Below are positions 7,617 through 16,669 of a DNA stretch of 29,016 bases, piece by piece. The notes under the pieces were generated by a model. It was not told where the DNA came from. It saw nothing but the letters and a program-made list of their open reading frames with translations, and searched no databases. The stretch is from the NCBI GenBank assembly GCA_964536415.1, contig CAZHXN010000057.1, forward strand, positions 1-29,016. Direction: 5' to 3'. The position numbers were made by a program, and so were the translations under genes. This stretch comes from Trichothermofontia sp964536415 (GTDB lineage Bacteria > Cyanobacteriota > Cyanobacteriia > B231). How positions within the stretch are numbered: the first letter of the stretch is position 1; each line of letters begins with the position of its first letter.

Positions 7617-10600
7617 CACGGCGTTCATAGTAAACCTCACTAAAGGTGAGTTGGAACTGGGTGCCACCCTGGGTTATAGTCCCATCGTCGGCAACCGTTG
7701 GGACGGTGCCCCGCTGCAGGGTAATGTGTCCCTTGATTTGCTGGGTGAGGCCACACACCAGTTGCAGCCCCATTGAGCTAGTCTGGCGAAAATCGAGATC
7801 GGGGGGGAAGCCAATGCCGTCATCCTGGACGGTTAATTGGTATTGGGTCTCGTTGAGACGGGCCAGGGAAACCTGCACTGTCCCTGAATGCTGATGCGGA
7901 AAGGCGTGTTCGAGGGCATTGGTCACCAGTTCGTAGGCAATCAGGCCGCAGGGCAAGGCCGTCTCCAGGTTGAGAGCAACAGGGTCGATCGCAAATTGCA
8001 GGTGAATGCCCTGGCTGGGTTGGCCATAGACTGAAAAGGCATAATTCACCAGTTGATACAGGTATTCGTCAAAAGCCATTTGCGCCAGATCAGCAGACTG
8101 ATACATCCGTTCGTGGAGCATAGCCATTGCTGAAATGCGGCTCTGGCTATCTTTAATGATGTGCAGGACTTGCGGGTCTTCGATCATATCCACCTGCCAG
8201 GACAGCAGGCTGGAGATAACCTGGAGGTTATTTTTCACCCGGTGATGGATTTCCTTGAGCAAGACCTCCTTCTGCGCCAACTCATTGGCAAGTTTGCTGT
8301 ACAGATTCGCCTGTTGGATGGCAATGCCGACTTGGGTCGCCAGACGTTGGAGGAGCGCCAGTTCACTATGTTGCCATTGGCGATCGTGGCAGGCATGGAC
8401 GATCAGCAATCCCCACAACGGGGCGGGATCATCCGTGCTTGCTGCCTCTGCGTTAGCGGCTGGAGCCGCCTCGGTGCTCAGTAGGATGGGGGCCACCATC
8501 CGGGACTTGACCCCAATGGTTTGCATAAAGTCAGCAATACAGGCACTCCAGGCATCCTCAGCCACATTCGGCACAATCCGAGCATGGCCCTGACGATAGA
8601 AGGTTATACACGTTTCTAAGAACACCTCATCTACAAATGTCAAGTTCACCAGTTCTGGCAAGCCTGGGGTGACGGCTTCCTGAATGACCTGGGTCTGGCC
8701 GTGGGGATAAAGACGGAAAATCAGGACGCGATCGGCCTGGAGTAATTGCTGGATCTCCCGCACCGTTGTCGCGAGGAGGTGGTCGAGATCCAGGGGTTGG
8801 CGAATTTGTTGGGACAGGGCGTGCAGGACCTTTTCCTGGCGAATTTGTTGTTCTAAAATTGCCTCAGTGCGTCGCCGTTCTGCCAATTCAGCTTGCAGAC
8901 GGCTATAGAGATCGGCCTGTTGAATGGCGGTGCCTAACCGGGCGGCAATTTGACGGAGGAGGTCAATTTCGCCGGCTGGCCAGGGGCGAGGGGCGGTGCA
9001 ATGCTGGGCAATGAGTAACCCCCAAAGGCGTTGTTCACTGTGGTGAATGGGCACGACTAGGTTGGCCCGGATCTGAAATTGGCTGAGGAATTCGGCATAA
9101 CAGGGGTCGAGCGCCGCCATTTGCACATCTTCAACGACAGCTACCCGACCGGCTTGATATTGCCCCACCCAATCCCCCGGAAAACAGGGGTCGTGGATAC
9201 TCTGTCCCTGGAGTTGTAAGTCGGGTTGGGAAACGGCCTCCACGAGAATGTCCCCTCGCCAGTTGGCCTGGAAACGATAGATTAGAACCCGATCGACGCC
9301 CAGGAAGGCCCGCACCTCTTCCACGGTTACCTGGAGGATGTCATCCAGATTCAGGGTTTGGCGCATGCGGGAAAAGAGGCGAGCTAGTAAGTGATCCTGC
9401 TCCGCCTGCCGTTGGATCGCCTGTTCGGTTTGTTTGCGATCGCTGATATCAAAGCACACCCCTGTGACGCCAACGCTGCCATCGGGTCGGGGTACGATCG
9501 TCCCCGTATCCCGAATCCAGACAACCTCCCCCGTGGGCTTAATGATGCGATACTCGCGCTGGACATTTTGGGTGGGATGCTCCCGGTTGGCGAGCACTTG
9601 ATAAAAGCTGGCGCGATCGTCCGGATGGATCAAATCCGTCAGGCACTGAGGCCGTGACTGGATCGCGTCGAGCGTCAGACCCGTGAGTGCCTCCACCCCC
9701 TGACTGATGAAGCTAAGCTCAAAAGTTTGGTCAGGGTAGATCACCCCGCGATAAACCAAACCAGGGATTTGCTCTGTGACTTCCCGCAGGAGTTCCTCCT
9801 GTTCCTGGAGGGTTTGTTCAAACAGCCGTCGTTCAGTAATATCGCTAATGCGGACTAAAATGCAGGTCGATGCCCCCACCTGAAGCTGTTTAGCCACCAG
9901 ACTGCCCCAAAAGTGTTTCCCCGTTTGGGTCACGTATTCAGTTTCCTGCTCAAGGGTATACTGACGATTAAACTCAGCTTTTAAGGCGGCAATTGCCTGT
10001 TCAGAGAGGTGCTCAGCCCGGAAGTCAACTACTTTTTTACCAATGAGATCCATCGGGTCATTGGCTTCAAATAACGCGACAGCACGATGATTACACTGTT
10101 CAATTAAACAAGTATCACTGTTGACTAAAAAGAGGGCATCAGCCGATTCTGCAAAGATGGCTTCAAATAAGTCGTAGCTACGTTTAACTTCTAATTCTGC
10201 CAATTTGCGATCGCTGATATCCCGAATAATCGTAATGACTTGTTCAGAACCCAGAGGGATACAGCGAGCTTCAAAATATCGGGGGGTCTCCCCCATTTGC
10301 AGCACATATTCGAATCGCTGAATCGTTTGGGAACGAAGAGCAGCTTGAATCAGTTGATAGCTTTGTTGACCCAAGGGGGAGGGGAGGACCTCCTGCACAG
10401 TCCGGCCTAACATGGCCTTGGTAGGCATATACAAATCTTCCTCATGTTGGCAGATCACTTCAAGATAGCGACCTTGGGCATCTAAGCGGAAGAGGATATC
10501 GGGAAATGCTCGAAAAATGGCTTCTAATTTACGGTTTTGTTGCGTCAGATCCAGGGTTCGGTCAGCCACCCATTGTTCTAATTGCTGGTTGGTTGATCGC

Positions 10601-12021
10601 AACTTCGCCACGGCCTCTTCTAGAGAGCGCTCCATACGCTTGAGATTACTAATGTCGAGCACCAAGCCATTGACCCGTACCCCCCCACTGGGCAACCGGG
10701 TATAGCGGGCGCGATCCTCTACCCATTTCACCGCCCCCGTTGCCGTCACAATGCGAAACTTATGGTGAAAGGGGGCAAGGGTTTGCAACGCCTCTGTGAG
10801 ACGCTGGTGAAACTGAGCACGATCGTCGGGATGAATCAAGTCAAAGAGGGCGGATGGATTGGCCTGGAACTGATCCAGCGGATACCCAGACAGGTCTTCG
10901 ATCCCGACACTCAGGTAGGTTAAGGTCATCTGGCCGTTGACATCGAACTCCGCCTGGTAAACCGAGCCAGGAATGGTGCTGGTAATGGCGGTGAGTTGTT
11001 CGTTCTGTTTTTGGAGTACCGCGATCACTCGCTGTTGCTGGTATAGAGCGCGATCGCGGGCTTCGGTTCGTTGTTTTAAGAGCGCCTGCTGCTGCTGAAG
11101 CTGAGCGGTGGTGACCGCTTCCAGCGTCGTTAAGCGTTGGGTGAGGGATTGCACCATTTCGTAGAGGGAGGTGGCATCCAGGCCACGCAAAACGGATGAT
11201 TGGGTCACCAGCCCCACCAGTCCACCCACAGCGTCGATCACGGCTAGACGTCGAACCCGCTGGGCCTGCATCAGGGTGTGGGCCTGCCACAGGGAGTCGG
11301 TAGGCATCACCGTAAAGACGGGGGTGCTCATCACCGTCTGCACCTGAACCGTGGCCGGGTTTAAACCTAACAGGTGGAATTGCAGGATATCCCGTTCCGT
11401 CACGATCCCGATCGGGGGGGTAGGTTGGGGCGCGGGAGGGGCTGCCGCTGCCGTGATCACGACACAACTAATGCGGTGCTCAGCCAGGCGCTGAATCACC
11501 GTTTGCAAGGTATCAGTGGCAGCAGCCGTGACCACCGTTGGCACCATGACCTCCTCCACCCGTCGCCAGCGCAGTAGATCAATGGGTTGGAGCGCCTGTC
11601 GCAGGGTTTGAGGTGTGACCACTCCCACCAGGCGGTTGTCCTCATCCAAAATCGGCAAATGACGAATGTGATGGTGCGCAAACACATCCAGCACACTAAA
11701 CACATCCTCACACTGCGATCGCTGCCGGGTAATCACCGCCGACTGCATCACCTCGGCCACAGACACCGTAGCTATGGGCATAGCCTGGGCGACTAACTGG
11801 ACCAGATCCCGCACCGTCAAAATGCCCCTGAGTTCCGCTCCCGCCATTACCAAAACGTAGTCCGTCGCCCGGTCACTGACTAGATCCGAGACGGCCGCCC
11901 GGTCACTGGGGGACAGGGGACAGGTTTGGCGACCGGGCTGCATCACGGCTAAGGCATCGGTCAGCAATGTGTCGGGCGTTACAATAGGTGGCTGGAAATC
12001 GATCGCAAGATCAGAAAGCAT
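7612..12021 (-). CDS. Giant cytosolic sensor histidine kinase, CBS x4 - PAS x4 - GAF x2 - HisKA_2 - HATPase; GAF1 is a candidate DXCF cyanobacteriochrome
   Basis: The protein has 1469 residues and no membrane segment. Order: four CBS motifs (about 5-75, 80-145, 152-218, 225-282), i.e. two Bateman modules that usually bind adenosine nucleotides; a Gln-rich coiled coil (285-345); PAS domains at about 345-460, 495-607, 612-732 and 742-862, each closed by a DIS/DIT-type PAC end; GAF1 (about 880-1038); GAF2 (about 1065-1240); a family-2 HisKA with EIHHRVKNNLQ (probable phospho-His1260); and the ATPase domain with Asn1368 (YELVTNALEH), DDGIGFP (1400-1406) and SMGLQL (1416-1421). GAF1 carries Asp-Pro-Cys-Phe (Cys946) and a second Cys974 in the canonical bilin position, 28 residues apart, as in two-cysteine DXCF photoreceptors. 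GAF2 has only Cys1161, followed by Ile. Bilin binding is inference; the domain calls are secure. No regulator gene is adjacent. Confidence 0.92.
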   Translation of the reverse strand: MLSDLAIDFQPPIVTPDTLLTDALAVMQPGRQTCPLSPSDRAAVSDLVSDRATDYVLVMAGAELRGILTVRDLVQLVAQAMPIATVSVAEVMQSAVITRQRSQCEDVFSVLDVFAHHHIRHLPILDEDNRLVGVVTPQTLRQALQPIDLLRWRRVEEVMVPTVVTAAATDTLQTVIQRLAEHRISCVVITAAAAPPAPQPTPPIGIVTERDILQFHLLGLNPATVQVQTVMSTPVFTVMPTDSLWQAHTLMQAQRVRRLAVIDAVGGLVGLVTQSSVLRGLDATSLYEMVQSLTQRLTTLEAVTTAQLQQQQALLKQRTEARDRALYQQQRVIAVLQKQNEQLTAITSTIPGSVYQAEFDVNGQMTLTYLSVGIEDLSGYPLDQFQANPSALFDLIHPDDRAQFHQRLTEALQTLAPFHHKFRIVTATGAVKWVEDRARYTRLPSGGVRVNGLVLDISNLKRMERSLEEAVAKLRSTNQQLEQWVADRTLDLTQQNRKLEAIFRAFPDILFRLDAQGRYLEVICQHEEDLYMPTKAMLGRTVQEVLPSPLGQQSYQLIQAALRSQTIQRFEYVLQMGETPRYFEARCIPLGSEQVITIIRDISDRKLAELEVKRSYDLFEAIFAESADALFLVNSDTCLIEQCNHRAVALFEANDPMDLIGKKVVDFRAEHLSEQAIAALKAEFNRQYTLEQETEYVTQTGKHFWGSLVAKQLQVGASTCILVRISDITERRLFEQTLQEQEELLREVTEQIPGLVYRGVIYPDQTFELSFISQGVEALTGLTLDAIQSRPQCLTDLIHPDDRASFYQVLANREHPTQNVQREYRIIKPTGEVVWIRDTGTIVPRPDGSVGVTGVCFDISDRKQTEQAIQRQAEQDHLLARLFSRMRQTLNLDDILQVTVEEVRAFLGVDRVLIYRFQANWRGDILVEAVSQPDLQLQGQSIHDPCFPGDWVGQYQAGRVAVVEDVQMAALDPCYAEFLSQFQIRANLVVPIHHSEQRLWGLLIAQHCTAPRPWPAGEIDLLRQIAARLGTAIQQADLYSRLQAELAERRRTEAILEQQIRQEKVLHALSQQIRQPLDLDHLLATTVREIQQLLQADRVLIFRLYPHGQTQVIQEAVTPGLPELVNLTFVDEVFLETCITFYRQGHARIVPNVAEDAWSACIADFMQTIGVKSRMVAPILLSTEAAPAANAEAASTDDPAPLWGLLIVHACHDRQWQHSELALLQRLATQVGIAIQQANLYSKLANELAQKEVLLKEIHHRVKNNLQVISSLLSWQVDMIEDPQVLHIIKDSQSRISAMAMLHERMYQSADLAQMAFDEYLYQLVNYAFSVYGQPSQGIHLQFAIDPVALNLETALPCGLIAYELVTNALEHAFPHQHSGTVQVSLARLNETQYQLTVQDDGIGFPPDLDFRQTSSMGLQLVCGLTQQIKGHITLQRGTVPTVADDGTITQGGTQFQLTFSEVYYERRA

Positions 12022-12451
12022 GATAGCGAGGGAATACGTCGGTCTTTCTCTGGATTGTTGGCCAAGTTAGAGCCAATGTTAGGGTCAATAATGTTAGGGT
12101 GAATAAATCATCCAAATGAGCAGCATCCCTAATCGACAGCCACACCCCACGCTCGGCTACCGTCATCCGTAGAACGGACAAAAACGTCGCTAATTAAAGC
12201 ACCTCGCAGTCTCCCCAAACGGGCGTATCCAGCCATTGCTTAATAAAAATTAACAATTTGATGATTATTGACGGCTTACCTGGGAGCGTGTTAAGTTGAT
12301 GGGCCACTCATGCCAGTTTATCTTGAATTTATCGACGCCTGCTACGATGCTATGGTGCCACGGTGACGGTCCGCCAATTATTCGCCGCCGCCGTGCATTG
12401 ATGCCGTGCGTTGATTCAGTGTTTTCCCTCCGCTAGGGAGATCCAGAGAGT
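12022..12451. other. 430-bp spacer between two leftward genes, with a 15-bp tandem duplication
   Basis: It holds AATGTTAGGGTCAAT (12075-12089) followed at once by a second copy with one change (12090-12104). On the minus strand this lies 54-83 bases upstream of the giant kinase start, where its promoter should be, but no clear -35/-10 pair is seen. Short GC-rich inverted segments near 12430 (TCCCTNNNNNAGGGA) may mark the 3' end of the gene at 12452. Nothing else is recognisable. Confidence 0.5.
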
Positions 12452-13813
12452 CTACTTGTGACCCACGATCGTATAAAACTGGTAACCTTGGGCGATTGTC
12501 GGCATGGGGGGGGTGGTACTGGTAAAGCGATCGCTCTGGCGGTCCCAGCTCAATTCCAGCGGCTCGTGAAAGCGATAGGTGACAGCCTGAAAACCAGTCG
12601 TTTCTAACAAATAGGTGAGAAAGGCGGGATGCCACAGGCGCGTGTTGAGTGGGTCCAGGAACCACTGTTGATGGAGGACGACTGGACACAGGGGGTTAAG
12701 CAATTCCAGGACGATCGTGCCACCGCTCTGGAGGACGCGGTAAGTCTGTTGTACGAGGGCGATCGCGGTTTGGGGTCCCAGGGTATCCAGCAATTGCGTC
12801 CCAAAGAAGCCGCCCACACTATCGGCAGGTAGCTCGGTGAGATAGGGCAACACTGGGGTTTGAAGCACCGCAAATCCCTTCTCCTGGCAAAGTAAACGGA
12901 GATCGGTATTTTGGGTGAGTCCCTTTACCTGATAACCGGCCTGGTGCGCCAGTTCCAGGAACTCCCCCCGTTGACAATTTAAGTCCACCAATAAACCGGC
13001 TCCCGCAAAGTGGGAAAGGAGCGCCTGCAAACGGGTGGTCACCGCCTGTTCACTGCCCCCAAACCGCTCCAGAAAGCCGGCATAATCAAAGCTTTCCATC
13101 AAGGGCACTTCCGGTAGGCCCGGAGTCACCGGCGCGATCGGGTCAGGTTTCGTCGGGGCAAGCCCACTGGATGTGGAAACCGACAAACCGGACGATCTCG
13201 TCGCGTCTCCGGCAGGGAATCGCAACCGACGGACCTGGCGTTCGGCCCTGGCAACCTGTTCCCGCGTGGCCTTGACCTCTTGTCGCATCGCATCCAGATG
13301 GTGGTACACCTGTTCAATCGTGGCCCCCTGGGTCGCTTCCAGGCGTTGCCACTGGCGTTGGGTTTGTTCCACCTCGCCCCGGAGCGTGACGATCGCGTCC
13401 GTCACCTGCTCCATGCGCGTATTCACGTGATCCCGCACCTCCTCCATAAAATCATGGAGATCAATATCGGCCCGCTGTAAATTATGAACCTCTTGCCTGA
13501 GGCCCCGCACTACCCGCACATTGGCCGCATTGTAGGAAATTTGCTTTTCGATGACCGGGCGCAACAGCTTCCGTGCCAGCTTCCGCAAGGCTACCACGAT
13601 CGGCCCCAACACCTTACTGTGGGCCTTGATTGTGACCTGGTAAATGTCAAACCCCGTTTGCAACAGTTCCAGATCCTCAGCCAACTCATCCGGGGGCATC
13701 CCTACCGGGCGCTCGATCGCGGGTTTGGGCGGCACCGCCAGATAGCGTCGGGGTGCCAGGCTTTGCCGCATTTGGGCCAGGATGCGCTGCTTATCGATCG
13801 TGTCGTGATTCAT
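12452..13813 (-). CDS. Coiled-coil protein with a degenerate SAM-methyltransferase domain, in the rhamnose cluster
   Basis: The protein has 453 residues and starts at ATG 13811-13813. Residues 45-95 are helical and basic, and 100-198 form a long coiled coil. A Ser/Pro-rich linker (200-237) leads to a class I methyltransferase fold (240-453). The family motif DxGCGxGEFL appears as DLNCQRGEFL (277-286), with two Gly positions lost. The acidic residue expected at the end of strand 2 is Thr300 (GLTQN). The usual V-x-EHL helix is LLDTL. The distal family signature (LELLNP ... WFLDPLNTRLWHPAFLTYLLETTGF) is well kept. Relatives sit in O-antigen and polysaccharide loci. It may be a methyltransferase with weakened cofactor binding or a structural pseudoenzyme. 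It is last in a co-directional run, 168 bases after rfbA. Confidence 0.8.
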   Translation of the reverse strand: MNHDTIDKQRILAQMRQSLAPRRYLAVPPKPAIERPVGMPPDELAEDLELLQTGFDIYQVTIKAHSKVLGPIVVALRKLARKLLRPVIEKQISYNAANVRVVRGLRQEVHNLQRADIDLHDFMEEVRDHVNTRMEQVTDAIVTLRGEVEQTQRQWQRLEATQGATIEQVYHHLDAMRQEVKATREQVARAERQVRRLRFPAGDATRSSGLSVSTSSGLAPTKPDPIAPVTPGLPEVPLMESFDYAGFLERFGGSEQAVTTRLQALLSHFAGAGLLVDLNCQRGEFLELAHQAGYQVKGLTQNTDLRLLCQEKGFAVLQTPVLPYLTELPADSVGGFFGTQLLDTLGPQTAIALVQQTYRVLQSGGTIVLELLNPLCPVVLHQQWFLDPLNTRLWHPAFLTYLLETTGFQAVTYRFHEPLELSWDRQSDRFTSTTPPMPTIAQGYQFYTIVGHK

Positions 13814-13981
13814 AGCGGGTCGGGGGAAGGGGCTGCCTGTTTCAGTCCCGCAGGCGGGATTCTAGCGATTACGCTGCTGGAAAAGTGTACCAGATTAGCA
13901 GAATGCTTGTGTCGAGACCAGCAACAGTGAGATAGAACAGGGCAGCAAAGACCACCATACAACCGGTCACTCCTCACTCCT

Positions 13982-15055
13982 CTACGACAACTCAATCTGA
14001 CAATCATCACCAATCAAAAACCGCGATGCATTGGGACGACGAGGGGCCGCCGTCAGACGTGCCCGTTGGCCAATGACACTATCGACTAAGCGTTGATGAA
14101 TACCGGCAATACTGGCCCGATCGAGAATCACGCTATGTTCTAAATCTACTTCTTGGAGGGTTACCCCATCGGCAATGCTGCTATAGGGACCAATAAAGCA
14201 ATTTTCCAAATGGCAGTTTTCACCAATTTTCACCGGTCCCCGCACCGTGCAGTTCACCAGTTTGGAACCGACCCCAATCTGCACCCGCCCAATTACCTGG
14301 CTTTGGCCGTCGATTTCACCCTGGATATCGGTGGTTAAATCACTGTCGAGGATCAAACGATTGGCTTCGAGCAGATCATCCTTTTTCCCCGTATCTAACC
14401 ACCAGCCTTCCAACTGACAGGCTTTGACCGGATGCCCTAAGCGAATCAACTGTTGAATGGCATCCGTAATTTCCAACTCGCCCCGTGCGGAGGGTTGGAT
14501 TTGGGCGATCGCCGTATGAATCATCGGCGTAAATAAATAAATCCCCACCAGGGCCAAATTCGAGGGAGGGTGCTTGGGCTTTTCCACCAGTTCCAATACT
14601 CGCCCCTGCTCATCCAGCTTGGCCACCCCAAAGGCAGTTGGGTTGGGAACCGGACGCAACAGAATTAATGCATCCAGGTGTTCCGATTGGAAGGTTGTCA
14701 AAAATGATTGCAGTTGATTCTCAATCAGGTTATCCCCCAGGTACATAATGAACGGTTCATCCCCTAGAAAGGGTTGGGCGGTTTTAACCGCATGGGCTAA
14801 CCCCAACGGCTGCTCTTGCAAAATGTAAGTAATCCTGGCCCCAAAGCGATCGCCGTTTCCTGTCTTACTGCTCACCTCTTCCCCCGTTTCTGGGCTGATG
14901 ATGATCCCAATGTCGGTCACCCCAGCGGCCACGATGCGCTCAATGCCATACCAGAGGATCGGTTTATTGGCGACGGGAACCAACTGTTTCGCCCCGGTAT
15001 GGGTGAGGGGACGTAGCCGGGTACCCTTTCCTCCGGACAGGATCAATGCTCGCAT
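13982..15055 (-). CDS. rfbA: Glucose-1-phosphate thymidylyltransferase, long form with left-handed beta-helix tail
   Basis: The 357-residue enzyme makes dTDP-glucose from dTTP and glucose-1-phosphate, the first step towards dTDP-L-rhamnose. The nucleotide-binding signature GGKGTRLRP is at 8-16, Lys23 lies in GAKQLVPVANKP, the metal-binding Asp108 in YLGDN, and the sugar site VEKP near 155. Residues about 240-357 are a hexapeptide-repeat beta-helix (IGVGSKLVNC, IGENCHLENC, IGPYSSIADG), which marks the long form; the short RmlA lacks it. Start ATG 15053-15055 follows a strong ribosome site, GAGGTGA, that contains the rfbD stop codon, so translation is coupled to rfbD. Some long-form relatives act in antibiotic-sugar pathways, but the rfbC and rfbD neighbours support the rhamnose role. 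Confidence 0.92.
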   Translation of the reverse strand: MRALILSGGKGTRLRPLTHTGAKQLVPVANKPILWYGIERIVAAGVTDIGIIISPETGEEVSSKTGNGDRFGARITYILQEQPLGLAHAVKTAQPFLGDEPFIMYLGDNLIENQLQSFLTTFQSEHLDALILLRPVPNPTAFGVAKLDEQGRVLELVEKPKHPPSNLALVGIYLFTPMIHTAIAQIQPSARGELEITDAIQQLIRLGHPVKACQLEGWWLDTGKKDDLLEANRLILDSDLTTDIQGEIDGQSQVIGRVQIGVGSKLVNCTVRGPVKIGENCHLENCFIGPYSSIADGVTLQEVDLEHSVILDRASIAGIHQRLVDSVIGQRARLTAAPRRPNASRFLIGDDCQIELS

Positions 15056-15061
15056 CGTGGT

Positions 15062-15949
15062 TCACCTCGCTGTTTGCAGTTCACTCAACATTGTCCGTAA
15101 TCCTTGCCGCCAATGGGGAGCCGGTCCCCCTAAATAGGGGTTGATCTTGCCGCAGGCCAGGACGGAATAGGCTGGACGACGGGCCGGGGTGGGATATTCC
15201 GAGGTGGTAATCGGCACAACGCGATTGAGGCTCAAGGGCAGTCCGAGGGCGGCAGCTTCTTCAAAAATGGCGATCGCAAAGTCGTACCAACTGGCAACCC
15301 CGCTGTTGGTGTAGTGGTAAATGCCAGCGGGGATGGGGGGCTCTGTTGCACCAGCGATCGTGGTAATGGCCTTAGCGAGATCGCCGGTCCAGGTGGGCGT
15401 CCCAATTTGATCAGCCACCACCCGGACTTCCGAACGTTCAGCCCCCAGACGCAACATAGTTTTCACAAAATTACCCTTTCCCCCCGCCCCATAGACCCAG
15501 GCGGTGCGCACAATCACGGCATCGGCGTCGGTGGCCAGAATCGCCTGCTCCCCCGCCAGCTTGGACTCGCCATAGGTATTCAGGGGATTGGTCGGATCGG
15601 TTTCCTGGTAGGGCGATCCCTTGTCTCCAGCAAACACGTAGTCAGTCGAAATATGGATCAGACGGGCATCACAATCCAGGGCGGCAGCGGCCATGACTCC
15701 CGGTGCTTTGCCGTTGACGATCATGGCCAGATCGCGTTCAGCCTCGGCGCGATCGACGGCAGTATAGGCAGCCGCATTGATGATCACCGCTGGCTTAGTG
15801 CGTTCAATTGCCGATCGCACCTGCTCCAATTGGGTCAGATTTAGCTCCTGCCGGGTCAGAACCGTGAGGGTTAGGGCAGGAATGGTTTGCAGTGCCGTTT
15901 GTAATGCCTCGCCTAATTGTCCGGCTCCCCCAATGAGTAAAACGCGCAT
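15062..15949 (-). CDS. rfbD: dTDP-4-dehydrorhamnose reductase
   Basis: The 295-residue short-chain dehydrogenase reduces dTDP-4-keto-L-rhamnose to dTDP-L-rhamnose with NAD(P)H. It has the N-terminal dinucleotide motif GGAGQLG (7-13), INAAAYTAVDRAE (57-69), the STDYVF segment (101-106) and the catalytic Tyr126-x3-Lys130 pair in TYGESKLAGE. The length is normal for RfbD/RmlD. Start is ATG 15947-15949. It lies 87 bases downstream of rfbC and ends 6 bases before rfbA begins, so it belongs to the same transcript. Confidence 0.95.
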   Translation of the reverse strand: MRVLLIGGAGQLGEALQTALQTIPALTLTVLTRQELNLTQLEQVRSAIERTKPAVIINAAAYTAVDRAEAERDLAMIVNGKAPGVMAAAALDCDARLIHISTDYVFAGDKGSPYQETDPTNPLNTYGESKLAGEQAILATDADAVIVRTAWVYGAGGKGNFVKTMLRLGAERSEVRVVADQIGTPTWTGDLAKAITTIAGATEPPIPAGIYHYTNSGVASWYDFAIAIFEEAAALGLPLSLNRVVPITTSEYPTPARRPAYSVLACGKINPYLGGPAPHWRQGLRTMLSELQTAR

Positions 15950-16036
15950 AGATGATGAGGTTAGTGGTTAGAAATCGGTCACGAGAGTGATTGAAGCATA
16001 CAATCCGTTGTGGCTAATCAATGCGTGCCAGGGAGA

Positions 16037-16582
16037 TTAGTCAAATAGATCGGCGGTCTTAAATGATTGACCTTGCTGGTCTTTGGCGGACAAAATCGGA
16101 GGGCTACTCAGACCCCAGTCAATCTTAAGATCCGGATCATCCCAGCGAATACAGCGATCGTGGGGTTGCGAATAATAGTCAGTGGTTTTATAAAGAACCT
16201 CAGCGGTATCAGACCGAACCACAAAGCCGTGGGCAAACCCAATCGGCACCCAAAGTTGACGATGGTTTTCAGCACTGAGTTCAACGCCGACCCATTGACC
16301 AAAGGTGGGGGAACTGCGACGTAAGTCAACCGCAACATCAAAAATAGTGCCGATAACCACCCGCACCAACTTGCCCTGAGCCTGACCGATTTGGTAGTGC
16401 AATCCTCGCAGCACCGATTGGCGGGAGTGGGAGTGATTATCCTGAACAAATTCGACGTTGAGGCCCGTTTCGGCCTGAAACTGGCGCTGATTAAAGCTTT
16501 CGTAGAAGAAACCGCGATCGTCGCGGAACACCTTGGGTTCAATAATGAGAACCTCCGGAATTGCCGTGGCAATGACCTGCAT
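16037..16582 (-). CDS. rfbC: dTDP-4-dehydrorhamnose 3,5-epimerase
   Basis: The 181-residue cupin-fold enzyme epimerises dTDP-4-keto-6-deoxyglucose at C3 and C5. Family segments seen: FRDDRGFFYESFNQ (19-32), NHSHSRQSVLRGLHYQ with catalytic His62, FDVAVDLRRSSPTFG (81-95), WVPIGFAHGF (111-120), and the catalytic Tyr131 in VLYKTTDYY. The ATG at 16580-16582 is chosen because GAGG lies six bases upstream; a TTG two codons earlier is less likely. It precedes rfbD and rfbA on the same strand. The 4,6-dehydratase that makes its substrate (rfbB) is not in the window. Confidence 0.95.
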   Translation of the reverse strand: MQVIATAIPEVLIIEPKVFRDDRGFFYESFNQRQFQAETGLNVEFVQDNHSHSRQSVLRGLHYQIGQAQGKLVRVVIGTIFDVAVDLRRSSPTFGQWVGVELSAENHRQLWVPIGFAHGFVVRSDTAEVLYKTTDYYSQPHDRCIRWDDPDLKIDWGLSSPPILSAKDQQGQSFKTADLFD

Positions 16583-16669
16583 GATCAACCTCTAGACAAC
16601 CCCGCCCATCTTAAACCGGATTCTCCTCCCACTCAAGCTGGCTGTGACAACTTCACTATCCACACGACA

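Noticed and set aside
10841..11467. 208-codon minus-strand frame inside the giant kinase
   Set aside because: Different frame of the same strand; Pro/Arg/Gly/His-rich noise overlapping securely assigned CBS and PAS domains.
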